The translations under genes and the position numbers were made by a program. The notes under the pieces were generated by a model that was given only the letters and a program-made list of their open reading frames with translations, ran no database searches and was not told the DNA's origin. Positions 34,732 through 43,469 of a stretch of 64,000 bases of DNA are shown here, one piece after another (position 1 is the first letter of the stretch; every line of letters starts with the position of its first letter). This DNA is from Pseudomonas sp. LRP2-20. GTDB lineage: Bacteria; Pseudomonadota; Gammaproteobacteria; Pseudomonadales; Pseudomonadaceae. Location: contig NZ_AP025944.1 of NCBI RefSeq assembly GCF_024349685.1, positions 1,432,001 to 1,496,000 of the forward strand, read 5' to 3'.

Positions 34732-35202
34732 TCAGCTGGCGATGAAGTTCGGCGGCGATACCAGTTCGACGGTCTGCTGCTTGCGCGGTGCCAGGATCTC
34801 GGCCACGCCCTCGACCACCAGTTCATCGTTCTGGTTGTACACGTTGGTGGCGATACGCACCTTGAACTTCGGCAGCTTCTCGAGGATTTCCAGGCGCACG
34901 GTCAGGGTGTCGCCGATTTTCACAGGCTTCTGGAAGCTCATCTGCTGGCCCAGGTAGATGGTGCCAGGGCCTGGCAGGGTGCAGGCCACTGCGGCGCTGA
35001 TCAGCGCACCGCTGAACATGCCGTGGGCGATGCGCTCCTTGAACATGCTCTTGGCGGCGAATTCGGCATCCAGGTGCACGGGGTTGTGGTCACCGGACAT
35101 CGCGGCGAACAGCTGGATGTCGCGTTCTTCGACAGACTTTTCGTAACTGGCTTTCTGGCCGACTTCCAAAGCTTCGTAAGGCGTGTTGGTGACCTGGGTC
35201 AT
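34732..35202 (-). CDS. phaJ4: MaoC-family (R)-specific enoyl-CoA hydratase
   Basis: 156 residues, a single hotdog domain with the hydratase-2 motif AAMSGDHNPVHLDAEFA (33-49); Asp38 and His43 are the catalytic pair. It hydrates trans-2-enoyl-CoA from beta-oxidation to (R)-3-hydroxyacyl-CoA, the precursor of medium-chain-length PHA. The name phaJ4 rests on the conserved neighbourhood with the hydrolase and two fadD genes as I remember it from P. putida and P. aeruginosa. AAGGAATCG precedes the ATG. Confidence 0.85.
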   Translation of the reverse strand: MTQVTNTPYEALEVGQKASYEKSVEERDIQLFAAMSGDHNPVHLDAEFAAKSMFKERIAHGMFSGALISAAVACTLPGPGTIYLGQQMSFQKPVKIGDTLTVRLEILEKLPKFKVRIATNVYNQNDELVVEGVAEILAPRKQQTVELVSPPNFIAS

Positions 35203-35235
35203 TGGCGATTCCTTGATAGGCGGACGAGGCCGATA

Positions 35236-36180
35236 TCATTCACTGCGAGCAGGGCGGCCAAGGGCCAGTGCCTGCTCAAGCCATGCGAGGATATCGGCGG
35301 TGACCTCGTCCCGATTGATTTCGTTTAGCACTTCATGCCGCGCCTCAGGATAGACGCGCAGCTGTACATGTCGATTGCCGGTCGCGCGCAGGGCGTCGGC
35401 CAGATGGGTGAGACGCTTGCCGGCACTCACCGGATCACATTCGCCGCCAATCACCAGCATCGGCAGGTTCGGGTCGATCTGCGCAAGGTTGCGCGCCTGG
35501 CTGATCTGCGCCAACCCCTGCAGCAGGTCGAGCCAAAGCTGGTTGCTGCAGCGAAAGCCACACAGCGGGTCGTTGACGTACTTGTCCACTTCCGCCGGGT
35601 CACGGCTGAGCCAGTCGAAAGCCGTGCGGTTGGGCTTGAAGGCCTGGTTGAACGAGCCGAACGACAGCCACTCGATCAGTGCGCTCTTGCCCAGTGGCCC
35701 CTGGCGCCAGGCTTCCAGGCGCGCAATCAGGCGGGCCACCCGGTACAGCGCCGCGGGCTGGAAGTTGGAACCACTGAGAATCGCCCCGTGCAGGCTGCCG
35801 CTGTGGTGCGTGAGATAGGCCTGGGCAATATAGCTGCCCATGCTGTGGCCGAACAGAAACAGCGGGGTGCAAGGGAACTGCTGGCCGATGTGCTGGGCCA
35901 GCAGGCCAAGGTCGTTGAGCACGGCATTCCAGCCATGTTGCCGGGCGAACAGGCCGAGGCTGCCATGCTCGGCGGTGCGCCCGTGGCCGCGCAGGTCGGG
36001 CGCCAGCAGGGCGTAGCCGGCATCGCTGAGGGCCTGGCCCAGGCGCTGGTAGCGCCCGCCATGCTCGGCCATGCCATGCGCCAGCAGCACCACAGCCTTG
36101 ACCGGTGTGGCCGGCAGCCATTGGTGCACGTAGAGCTGGCAATGCTCGCTGGCAGGCAGCCAGAAGGCGTCATGGGGCAT
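35236..36180 (-). CDS. Alpha/beta hydrolase, lysophospholipase/monoglyceride lipase type
   Basis: 314 residues. HGMAEHGGRYQRLGQAL (about 35-51) is the Hydrolase_4 signature, the nucleophile is Ser113 (FGHSMGSYIA), the acid is probably in VIGGECDPVSAGKRL and the His in YPEARHEVLNE. It would release fatty acids from monoglycerides or lysolipids, feeding the adjacent acyl-CoA ligases. It is divergent from fadD2 and lies 33 nt upstream of phaJ4 on the same strand. Confidence 0.87.
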   Translation of the reverse strand: MPHDAFWLPASEHCQLYVHQWLPATPVKAVVLLAHGMAEHGGRYQRLGQALSDAGYALLAPDLRGHGRTAEHGSLGLFARQHGWNAVLNDLGLLAQHIGQQFPCTPLFLFGHSMGSYIAQAYLTHHSGSLHGAILSGSNFQPAALYRVARLIARLEAWRQGPLGKSALIEWLSFGSFNQAFKPNRTAFDWLSRDPAEVDKYVNDPLCGFRCSNQLWLDLLQGLAQISQARNLAQIDPNLPMLVIGGECDPVSAGKRLTHLADALRATGNRHVQLRVYPEARHEVLNEINRDEVTADILAWLEQALALGRPARSE

Positions 36181-36392
36181 GGCGAATCCTTTGCGCGAAG
36201 GTTACCCGCACAGTGTATGCACAACCGGCCGAATTGCAGGAAGGGCACAAATAAGATTCACAATGTTAATGGCGGCACTTGGCGTATATGCCACCTCGGG
36301 CTTACCTGCTAACGTCGGTTCAACGCCTTTTTTTGCCGTCAGGCAGACAGGGCAAGGAATCCGTGCGAGCTCAGGCAGAGGAACAATAATAA

Positions 36393-38081
36393 ATGCAAGC
36401 CGACTTCTGGAATGACAAACGCCCCGAGGGCGTGCCTTCCACCATCGACATCCACGCATACGCTTCGGTCGTCGAGGTGTTCGAGCGCTCCTGCAAGCGG
36501 TTCGCCGAGCGCCCGGCGTTCAGCAACCTCGGCGTGACCCTGAGCTACGCCGAGCTGGAGCGCCATTCGGCCGCCTTCGCCGCCTGGTTGCAGCAGCACA
36601 CCGACCTCAAACCAGGTGACCGCATCGCGGTGCAGATGCCCAACGTTCTGCAGTACCCCATTGCCGTGTTCGGCGCCCTGCGCGCCGGGCTGATCGTGGT
36701 CAACACCAACCCGCTGTATACCGAGCGCGAGATGCGTCACCAGTTCAAGGATGCCGGGGCCCGCGCCCTGGTGTACCTGAACATGTTCGGCAAGCGCGTG
36801 CAGGAGGTGCTGCCCGATACCGGTATCGAGTACCTGATCGAGGCGAAGATGGGCGACCTGCTGCCCGCGGCCAAGGGCTGGCTGGTCAACACCGTGGTCG
36901 ACAAACTGAAGAAAATGGTCCCGGCCTATCACCTGCCGCAGGCCATCGCGTTCAAGCAGGTATTGCGCGAAGGCCGCAGCCTGGCGCACAAGCCGGTGCC
37001 ACTCAACCTCGACGACATCGCCGTGCTGCAGTACACCGGCGGCACCACGGGCCTGGCCAAGGGGGCCATGCTCACGCACGGCAACCTGGTGGCCAACATG
37101 CTGCAGGTGCTGGCCTGTTTCTCCCAGCACGGCCCGGACGGGCAGCGGCTGATCAAGGAAGGCCAGGAGGTGATGATTGCGCCGCTGCCGCTTTATCACA
37201 TCTATGCCTTCACCGCGAACTGCATGTGCATGATGGTTACCGGCAACCACAACGTGCTGATCACCAACCCGCGCGACATCTCGGGCTTCATCAAGGAGCT
37301 GGGCAAGTGGCGTTTTTCGGCGCTGTTGGGGTTGAACACCTTGTTCGTCGCGCTGATGGATCATCCCGGCTTCCGTCAGCTGGACTTTTCGGCACTGAAA
37401 GTCACCAACTCCGGCGGCACGGCGCTGGTCAAGGCTACTGCCGAGCGGTGGGAAGCGCTCACCGGCTGCCGCATCGTCGAGGGCTATGGCCTGACCGAGA
37501 CCTCACCGGTGGCCAGTACCAATCCCTATGGCCAGTTGGCGCGACTGGGCACTGTGGGCATTCCTGTGGCGGGCACGGCATTCAAGGTGATCGACGACGA
37601 CGGCAACGAGCTGCCACTGGGGGAGCGAGGCGAGTTGTGCATCAAGGGCCCGCAGGTGATGAAGGGCTACTGGCAGCAACCGGAGGCCACGGCGCAGGCG
37701 CTGGATGCCGAGGGCTGGTTCAAGACCGGCGATATCGCGGTGATCGACCCGGACGGCTTCACCCGCATCGTCGACCGCAAGAAGGACATGATCATCGTCT
37801 CCGGTTTCAATGTGTACCCCAACGAAATCGAAGATGTGGTGATGGGCCATCCGCAGGTGGCCAACTGCGCGGCCATCGGCGTGCCCGATGAGCGTTCGGG
37901 GGAGGCGGTGAAGCTGTTCGTGGTGGCGCGTGAGGGTGGGGTGAGCGTCGAAGATCTGAAGGCCTACTGCAAGGCCAACTTCACCGGCTACAAGGTGCCC
38001 AAGCACATCGTGGTGCGCGAGTCGCTGCCGATGACACCGGTGGGCAAGATCCTGCGGCGCGAATTGCGCGACATCGCCTGA
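36393..38081 (+). CDS. fadD2: Long-chain fatty acid-CoA ligase (FadD2)
   Basis: 562 residues, ANL-superfamily adenylating enzyme. The P-loop is YTGGTTGLAKGA (about 211-222), the linker YGLTETSP and the FadD signature follow, and the C-terminal catalytic lysine lies in PMTPVGKILRREL. It activates fatty acids to acyl-CoA at the inner membrane. AGAGGAA lies upstream of the ATG. It is the first of a tandem pair with fadD1, 343 nt apart, and probably has its own promoter shared divergently with the hydrolase gene. Confidence 0.92.
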   Translation: MQADFWNDKRPEGVPSTIDIHAYASVVEVFERSCKRFAERPAFSNLGVTLSYAELERHSAAFAAWLQQHTDLKPGDRIAVQMPNVLQYPIAVFGALRAGLIVVNTNPLYTEREMRHQFKDAGARALVYLNMFGKRVQEVLPDTGIEYLIEAKMGDLLPAAKGWLVNTVVDKLKKMVPAYHLPQAIAFKQVLREGRSLAHKPVPLNLDDIAVLQYTGGTTGLAKGAMLTHGNLVANMLQVLACFSQHGPDGQRLIKEGQEVMIAPLPLYHIYAFTANCMCMMVTGNHNVLITNPRDISGFIKELGKWRFSALLGLNTLFVALMDHPGFRQLDFSALKVTNSGGTALVKATAERWEALTGCRIVEGYGLTETSPVASTNPYGQLARLGTVGIPVAGTAFKVIDDDGNELPLGERGELCIKGPQVMKGYWQQPEATAQALDAEGWFKTGDIAVIDPDGFTRIVDRKKDMIIVSGFNVYPNEIEDVVMGHPQVANCAAIGVPDERSGEAVKLFVVAREGGVSVEDLKAYCKANFTGYKVPKHIVVRESLPMTPVGKILRRELRDIA

Positions 38082-38095
38082 TATCGGGTTTGCTT

Positions 38096-38165
38096 TTTCG
38101 CGGGGCAAGCCCGCTCCCACAGAAGGATTGTGCATGACCTGTGGGAGCGGGCTTGCCCCGCGAAT
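38096..38165. repeat. REP pair (inverted), short
   Basis: TCGCGGGGCAAGCCCGCTCC and GGAGCGGGCTTGCCCCGCGA with about 20 nt between, a GGGCAAGCCC variant matched in both partners. It follows the fadD2 stop. Confidence 0.9.
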
Positions 38166-38227
38166 GCTTCAAGGTGCTCTAACAGGCTGCTTGCAGCCCG
38201 ATTTGCGACATTTTGGTCAATTACTCT

Positions 38228-38261
38228 AAAAATGACTTGTATCGTTCATTGAGTCATTTTT
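38228..38261. promoter_or_regulatory. Perfect 10 bp inverted repeat in the fadD1 upstream region
   Basis: AAAAATGACT (38228-38237) and AGTCATTTTT (38252-38261) with a 14 nt spacer, in an AT-rich patch that stands out from the GC-rich surroundings. It lies 163 nt before the fadD1 ATG. An operator for a fatty-acid regulator or a weak terminator are both possible; it does not resemble the PsrA GAAAC-N-GTTTC site. Confidence 0.5.
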
Positions 38262-38424
38262 GTGACTATGAGGCCGGTATTGGCCCCTAGGCGACCCCAT
38301 TTAAAGCTGTTACTCTCGGGCCGCTTTCAGATGATCAGGTTTGCAACGAACCCTCATCACATATCAATAATAAACGCATCGACGCGTGAATCGAACTTCG
38401 CTGTTGCTGAAGGAGTGGGCTTCC

Positions 38425-40122
38425 ATGATCGAAAATTTTTGGAAGGATAAATACCCAGCCGGGATTACGGCGGAAATCAATCCTGACGAATTCCCCAATA
38501 TCCAGGCGGTACTCAAGCAATCCTGCCAACGCTTTGCCAATAAACCGGCCTTTAGCAACCTGGGCAAGACTATCACCTACGGCGAGCTCTACGCGCTGTC
38601 TGGCGCTTTCGCGGCCTGGCTGCAGCAGCACACCGACCTCAAGCCAGGTGACCGCATTGCCGTCCAGCTGCCCAATGTCCTGCAATACCCGGTGGCGGTA
38701 TTTGGTGCCATGCGCGCCGGGCTGATCGTGGTCAACACCAATCCGCTGTACACCGTGCGGGAAATGGAGCACCAGTTCAACGATTCCGGTGCCAAGGCCT
38801 TGGTGTGCCTGGCCAACATGGCGCACCTGGCCGAGAAGGTGGTGCCCAAGACCCAGGTCAAGCACGTCATCGTCACTGAAGTAGCCGACCTGCTGCCACC
38901 GCTCAAACGCCTGCTCATCAACAGCGTGATCAAGTACGTGAAGAAGATGGTGCCGGCCTACAACCTGCCGCGTGCCGTACGCTTCAACGATACCTTGGCG
39001 CTGGGCAAGGGCCAGCCGGTCACCGAAGCCAACCCGCAAGCCAATGACGTGGCCGTGCTGCAGTACACCGGTGGTACCACCGGCGTGGCCAAGGGCGCGA
39101 TGCTGACCCACCGCAACCTGGTGGCCAACATGCTGCAGTGCCGGGCGCTGATGGGCTCGAACCTGCAGGAAGGCTGCGAGATCCTCATCACTCCGCTGCC
39201 GCTGTATCACATCTATGCCTTTACCTTCCATTGCATGGCGATGATGCTGATCGGCAACCACAACGTGCTGATCAGCAACCCCCGCGACCTGCCGGCAATG
39301 GTCAAGGAACTGAGCAAGTGGAAGTTCAGTGGTTTCGTCGGCCTCAACACGCTGTTCGTTGCCCTGTGCAACAACGAGGCATTCCGCGCCCTTGACTTCT
39401 CGGCGTTGAAGATCACCTTGTCCGGCGGCATGGCCCTGCAGTTGAGCGTGGCCGAGCGCTGGAAGAGCGTCACCGGCTGCGCCATCTGCGAAGGCTACGG
39501 CATGACCGAGACCAGCCCGGTGGCGGCGGTGAACCCGGCCGAGGCCAACCAGGTGGGTACCATCGGCATCCCGGTGCCATCGACGCTGTGCAAGGTCATC
39601 GACGATGCCGGCAACGAGCTGGCGCTTGGCGAAACCGGTGAGCTGTGCGTCAAGGGGCCGCAGGTGATGAAGGGCTATTGGCAGCGTGAAGACGCCACCC
39701 ACGAGATCCTCGACAGCGAGGGCTGGCTGAAGACCGGCGACATCGCGCTGATCCAGCCAGATGGCTACATGCGCATCGTCGACCGCAAGAAGGACATGAT
39801 CCTGGTCTCGGGCTTCAACGTGTACCCCAACGAGCTGGAAGACGTGCTCGCCGCCTTGCCGGGCGTGCTGCAGTGCGCAGCCATCGGTGTGCCGGACGAG
39901 AAGTCGGGTGAAGTGATCAAGGTGTTCATCGTGGTCAAGCCGGGCATGACCTTGACCAAGGAGCAGGTGATGGAGCACATGCGTGCCAACGTCACGGGCT
40001 ACAAGGTGCCGCGTTACATCGAGTTCCGCGATGCCTTGCCGACCACCAACGTCGGCAAGATCCTGCGCCGTGAACTGCGCGATGAAGAGCTGAAGAAGCA
40101 GGGGCTGAAGAAGATCGCCTGA
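38425..40122 (+). CDS. fadD1: Long-chain fatty acid-CoA ligase (FadD1)
   Basis: 565 residues, ANL superfamily, very similar to FadD2. P-loop YTGGTTGVAKGA (about 213-224), YGMTETSPVAAVNPAE, and the C-terminal lysine in TTNVGKILRRELRDEELKK. AAGGAG at 38410-38415 selects the ATG at 38425 (MIENFWKDKYPAG); an in-frame upstream ATG lacks a ribosome site. In Pseudomonas FadD1 is the main long-chain ligase for exogenous fatty acids and FadD2 favours shorter chains, which is literature knowledge and not read from this sequence. Confidence 0.93.
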   Translation: MIENFWKDKYPAGITAEINPDEFPNIQAVLKQSCQRFANKPAFSNLGKTITYGELYALSGAFAAWLQQHTDLKPGDRIAVQLPNVLQYPVAVFGAMRAGLIVVNTNPLYTVREMEHQFNDSGAKALVCLANMAHLAEKVVPKTQVKHVIVTEVADLLPPLKRLLINSVIKYVKKMVPAYNLPRAVRFNDTLALGKGQPVTEANPQANDVAVLQYTGGTTGVAKGAMLTHRNLVANMLQCRALMGSNLQEGCEILITPLPLYHIYAFTFHCMAMMLIGNHNVLISNPRDLPAMVKELSKWKFSGFVGLNTLFVALCNNEAFRALDFSALKITLSGGMALQLSVAERWKSVTGCAICEGYGMTETSPVAAVNPAEANQVGTIGIPVPSTLCKVIDDAGNELALGETGELCVKGPQVMKGYWQREDATHEILDSEGWLKTGDIALIQPDGYMRIVDRKKDMILVSGFNVYPNELEDVLAALPGVLQCAAIGVPDEKSGEVIKVFIVVKPGMTLTKEQVMEHMRANVTGYKVPRYIEFRDALPTTNVGKILRRELRDEELKKQGLKKIA

Positions 40123-40133
40123 TCGACCTTACT

Positions 40134-40228
40134 GGCCTTTTCGCGGGCAAGCCCGCTCCCACAGGGGCAGCACACCTCTTGAGTGTTGTGCTGTCCCTGT
40201 GGGAGCGGGCTTGCCCGCGAATGGGCCT
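40134..40228. repeat. REP pair (inverted)
   Basis: Units at about 40134-40166 and 40195-40228, GGCAAGCCC variant. It lies between the convergent ends of fadD1 and the FAD oxidoreductase. Confidence 0.92.
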
Positions 40229-40234
40229 TTAGCG

Positions 40235-41542
40235 TCAGCGCAGTTTTTCCAGCATCTGGTAGTACCACATCCCCGCCGCCAGCAGCGGATTGCCCAGCAA
40301 GTCCCCCATCGGCACCCGCACGTGCTTGCACTGCGCGAAGGTGTCGAACTTCTCCAGCGTTCCCGTCAGTGCCTCGGCCATGATCTCGCCCATGATGTGG
40401 CTGGTGGCGATGCCGTGCCCGGAATAGCCCTGGCAGTACCAGACGTTGTCCGACAGCTTGCCCAGTTGCGGAATGCGGTTGACCACGATGCCCATCGCGC
40501 AGCTCCACTGGAACTCGATCGGCACGCCCTTGAGCGCCGGGAAGGTACGCTCGATGCAGGGGCGCAGCTCGCCTTCGATATCACGCGAATCCTTGCCCGA
40601 GTAGTTGGCGCCGCCGCCGAACAGCAAGCGCTTGTCAGCGGTCAGGCGGTAGTAGTCGAGCACGAAGCGGCAGTCGTATACCGCCAGGTCCTGCGGGTTG
40701 ATCTGCTGCGCCAGTTCGCCCAGCGGGGCGGTGGTGACGATGCCGCCCATGGCCGGGAAGATCTTGCCCTTGAGCTGGCGTTTTTCCAGCTTGTGGTAGA
40801 CGTCGCCGGCGAGCATCACCTGGCGCGCTTCGATCCGGCCGTGGGCGGTGACCACCGCCGGGCGTGGGCCGTGGACGATGTCCAGCACTTCGGAGTTCTC
40901 GAAGATCAGCGCACCCAGGCTGTGGGCGGCGCGGGCTTCGCCCAGGCACAGGTTGAGCGGGTGCAGGTGCAGGTTGCGCAGGTTCTTCAGTGCGCCCAGG
41001 TACAGCGGGCTCTGCAGGTGCCCGGCCACGCCGTCGCGGTCGAGCAGTTGCACCTGGTCACCCATGCCGCGGCGTTCGGCCTCGGCCAGGAAGCTGCGCA
41101 GCTCTTGCATGTGCGAGGGTTTCATCGCTGCATGCAGATGGCCGCGCTTGAGGTCGCAGTCGATGCCATAGCGCTCGACCCGCTTCTCGATGACCTGGTG
41201 CCCGCGCCAGCGCAGGTGCCAGATGAAATCATCGACCTCGGCGCCCAGGTGGTTGCGCATCTGCGTGCGCATGGCCTCGTCACCCGACAGGCTGCCGGTG
41301 ACCTGGCCGCCGTTGCGGCCGCTGGCACCCCAACCGATACGGTTGGTCTCGACGATCGCCACCTTCAGGCCGCGCTCGGCCAGTTCCACTGCGGTGGCTA
41401 CGCCGGTGAAGCCGCCGCCGATGATGGCGACGTCGACCTGCACCGTGCCCTTGAGCTGCGGGTACTCGGTGTGGTCGTTCAGCGAGGCGCTGTAATAGGA
41501 CGGCGCGCGCTGGGCCGGGCCATTGTTCAATGCTGCGTTCAT
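40235..41542 (-). CDS. FAD-dependent oxidoreductase, PuuB-like gamma-glutamylputrescine oxidase family
   Basis: 435 residues, DAO-type flavoprotein. The FAD-binding dinucleotide fold is VDVAIIGGGFTGVATAVELA (about 37-56), with GWGASGRNGGQVTGSL (about 70-85) as in PuuB-like oxidases and the C-terminal FAD contact in YCQGYSGHGIATSH. It would oxidise the amine of a gamma-glutamylated polyamine or a similar N-substituted glutamate. It starts 30 nt after the glutamine-synthetase-like gene, supporting a two-step ligase-oxidase unit. AAGGAAC precedes the ATG. Confidence 0.85.
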   Translation of the reverse strand: MNAALNNGPAQRAPSYYSASLNDHTEYPQLKGTVQVDVAIIGGGFTGVATAVELAERGLKVAIVETNRIGWGASGRNGGQVTGSLSGDEAMRTQMRNHLGAEVDDFIWHLRWRGHQVIEKRVERYGIDCDLKRGHLHAAMKPSHMQELRSFLAEAERRGMGDQVQLLDRDGVAGHLQSPLYLGALKNLRNLHLHPLNLCLGEARAAHSLGALIFENSEVLDIVHGPRPAVVTAHGRIEARQVMLAGDVYHKLEKRQLKGKIFPAMGGIVTTAPLGELAQQINPQDLAVYDCRFVLDYYRLTADKRLLFGGGANYSGKDSRDIEGELRPCIERTFPALKGVPIEFQWSCAMGIVVNRIPQLGKLSDNVWYCQGYSGHGIATSHIMGEIMAEALTGTLEKFDTFAQCKHVRVPMGDLLGNPLLAAGMWYYQMLEKLR

Positions 41543-41572
41543 GGGTGTTCCTTGTTCTGAATGGGGTAAGGC

Positions 41573-42937
41573 TCAGGCCTGGTGCAGGTACCAGCGCCAG
41601 TCCTGTTCGCTGACTTCGGCCATGAACTGGCGATACTCGGCGCGCTTGACCTTCAGGTAGACGCCGAGAAACGCCTCGCCGAGCGCCTCGCGCGCCCAGT
41701 GCGAGCGCTCCAGTGCGTCGAGTGCGGTCAGCCAGTCGGTGGGCAGGTGCTCGGTGGCCTGGGCATAGCCGTTGCCTTCGACCGGCGCACCGGGGTCGAG
41801 CTGTTCGCGGATACCGCGATGGCTGGCGGCCAGAATGGCAGCGGCAGCCAGGTACGGGTTGGCATCGGCGCCACAGATGCGGTGCTCGACATGCCGGCTG
41901 TTGGCCGGGCCGCCGGGCACGCGCAGGCTGACGGTGCGGTTGTCGACGCCCCAGGTCGGTGCCAATGGTGCATAGCTGTTGGCCTGGAACCGGCGGAACG
42001 AGTTGGCGTTGGGGCAGAACAGCAGCAGCGATTCATGCAGGTGGCGGAGCATGCCGGCCACCGCCTGGCGCAGCAGCGGGGTGCCGGCCGGATCGGTGCT
42101 GGCGAACAGGTTGTTGCCAGCGCTGTCGGCAAGGCTCAGGTGCATGTGCATGCCGGTGCCGGCCAGTTGCGCGAACGGCTTGGCCATGAAGCAGGCCTGC
42201 ATGCCATGGGCATGGGCCACGCCCTTGACCAGGCGCTTGTAGCGCACGGCCTGGTCCATCGCCTGCAGCGCATCGCCATGTTCCAGGGTGATTTCCACCT
42301 GGCCGGGAGCGTACTCGGAGATTGCCGTGCGGGCAGGGATGCCCTGGGCCTTGCAGGCAGCGTAGAGGTCGGCAAGGAACGGTTCGATCTGCTCCAGCTC
42401 GCGCAGGCCGTAGACCTGGGTGCTGCGCGGGCGCCCGCCGTCGTTGTCCAGCGCCGGTTGTGGGCGGCCCTGGGCATCGCGCTTCTGGTCGAGCAGGTAG
42501 AACTCCAGCTCGCAGGCCATCACCGGGTGGTAACCATCAGCCTTGAGCGCCTCGATGGTACGCAGCAGCACATGGCGCGGGTCGGCGACGCTGGCCGGCA
42601 GGCCTTCGCTGGGGTGCATGCTGACCTGCACCGCCGCAGTCGGCACCCGGCGCCAGGGCAGGCGTACCAGGCTGCCATCCAGTGGGTAGGCGCGGCAGTC
42701 GATGTCACCGACATCCCAGACCAGGCCGGAGTTTTCCACGTCGTCGCCATTGAGGGTCAGGCCGAGGATGGTGCTGGGGAGCGGGCGGCCGCTCTGGTAG
42801 ACCGCCAGCAGTTCCTCGCGGTGCAGCAACTTGCCTCGTGGCACGCCGTTGGCGTCGAGGATGAACAGTTCGAACAGTTCGATATCGGGGTTTTCTGCCA
42901 GGAAACGGCTGGCGTGCTCTACAGGTGCAAAGTGCAT
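41573..42937 (-). CDS. Glutamine synthetase family protein, probable gamma-glutamylpolyamine synthetase
   Basis: 454 residues from the ATG at 42935-42937 (complement); a GTG five codons earlier (42952) is also possible and neither has a clear ribosome site. Family blocks: LTLNGDDVENSGLVWDVGDI, metal-binding CELEFYLLD, GTGMHMHLSLAD, and SLRVPGGPANSRHVEHRICG. The adenylylation tyrosine loop of GlnA-I is not obvious. With the PuuB-like oxidase next door the likely job is ATP-dependent glutamylation of putrescine or another amine rather than ammonia assimilation. Confidence 0.85.
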   Translation of the reverse strand: MHFAPVEHASRFLAENPDIELFELFILDANGVPRGKLLHREELLAVYQSGRPLPSTILGLTLNGDDVENSGLVWDVGDIDCRAYPLDGSLVRLPWRRVPTAAVQVSMHPSEGLPASVADPRHVLLRTIEALKADGYHPVMACELEFYLLDQKRDAQGRPQPALDNDGGRPRSTQVYGLRELEQIEPFLADLYAACKAQGIPARTAISEYAPGQVEITLEHGDALQAMDQAVRYKRLVKGVAHAHGMQACFMAKPFAQLAGTGMHMHLSLADSAGNNLFASTDPAGTPLLRQAVAGMLRHLHESLLLFCPNANSFRRFQANSYAPLAPTWGVDNRTVSLRVPGGPANSRHVEHRICGADANPYLAAAAILAASHRGIREQLDPGAPVEGNGYAQATEHLPTDWLTALDALERSHWAREALGEAFLGVYLKVKRAEYRQFMAEVSEQDWRWYLHQA

Positions 42938-43020
42938 GATGGATTGGCTCACAGGCGCACGGGACCGGCGCACGGGCGCGGTCCACTGGAATCAAACGGC
43001 CGGGCTGCGGCCGAGTTGGG

Positions 43021-43185
43021 TCACAACGGCGTGAGCGAGAAATCCGGTGGGCGTGCGTGGCGGCAGTGCCACAGCGCCCAGAAGGCGAGGATGACATGGA
43101 CCAGCGGATTTTCACCGGCGCGGGACCGGGCCTTCGCTGGCGAAGGACGGGACGACGGTGGGGCGATGGTCTGGACGGGAGTCAT
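43021..43185 (-). CDS. Small hypothetical protein upstream of the GS-like gene
   Basis: A 54-codon frame (MTPVQTIAPPSSRPSPAKAR, then SRAGENPLVHVILAFWALWH and CRHARPPDFSLTPL). A short hydrophobic segment HVILAFWALW could span or touch the membrane. It lies on the same strand and 83 nt upstream of the GS-like gene. Evidence is limited to position and an open frame with acceptable codon use; it may be spurious. Apart from it and a REP pair, 42953-43469 holds nothing else I can identify. Confidence 0.35.
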   Translation of the reverse strand: MTPVQTIAPPSSRPSPAKARSRAGENPLVHVILAFWALWHCRHARPPDFSLTPL

Positions 43186-43277
43186 GCCTTTGATACTCAC
43201 ATGCGGCGTAAGGTTGATTAAAGCAGTGAATGGCAACCTTCACATCGGACTTGGCTAAACATATGTACTGTCTGGAC

Positions 43278-43373
43278 TGGCCTCTTCGCGGGTGAACCCG
43301 CTCCCACAGGATTCCCTCAAATCTGATTCCACTGCGGTTCCTGTGGGAGCGGGTTTACCCGCGAAAGCGCCGG
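43278..43373. repeat. REP pair (inverted)
   Basis: Units at about 43278-43311 (with GGTGAACCC, one base off) and 43340-43373 (GGTTTACCC). It lies between the divergent small ORF/GS-like gene and hrpA, an unusual promoter-side location. Confidence 0.9.
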
Positions 43374-43469
43374 CACAGGCAGCAGAGAACCGGCAAATCT
43401 GCGACAATCGCGCATCCTACGAATGCCGATCATGAAAAAGCAGGCCCACCTGCATCACTAAAAAGCCCC

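Noticed and set aside
36181..36392. Possible sigma-54 promoter upstream of fadD2
   Set aside because: GGCAC is present but the GG-N10-GC spacing is not met.
38228..38261. Inverted repeat read as a rho-independent terminator of fadD2
   Set aside because: The stem is AT-only at its base and 147 nt after the stop, behind a REP pair; an operator is more likely, so it was not listed as a terminator.
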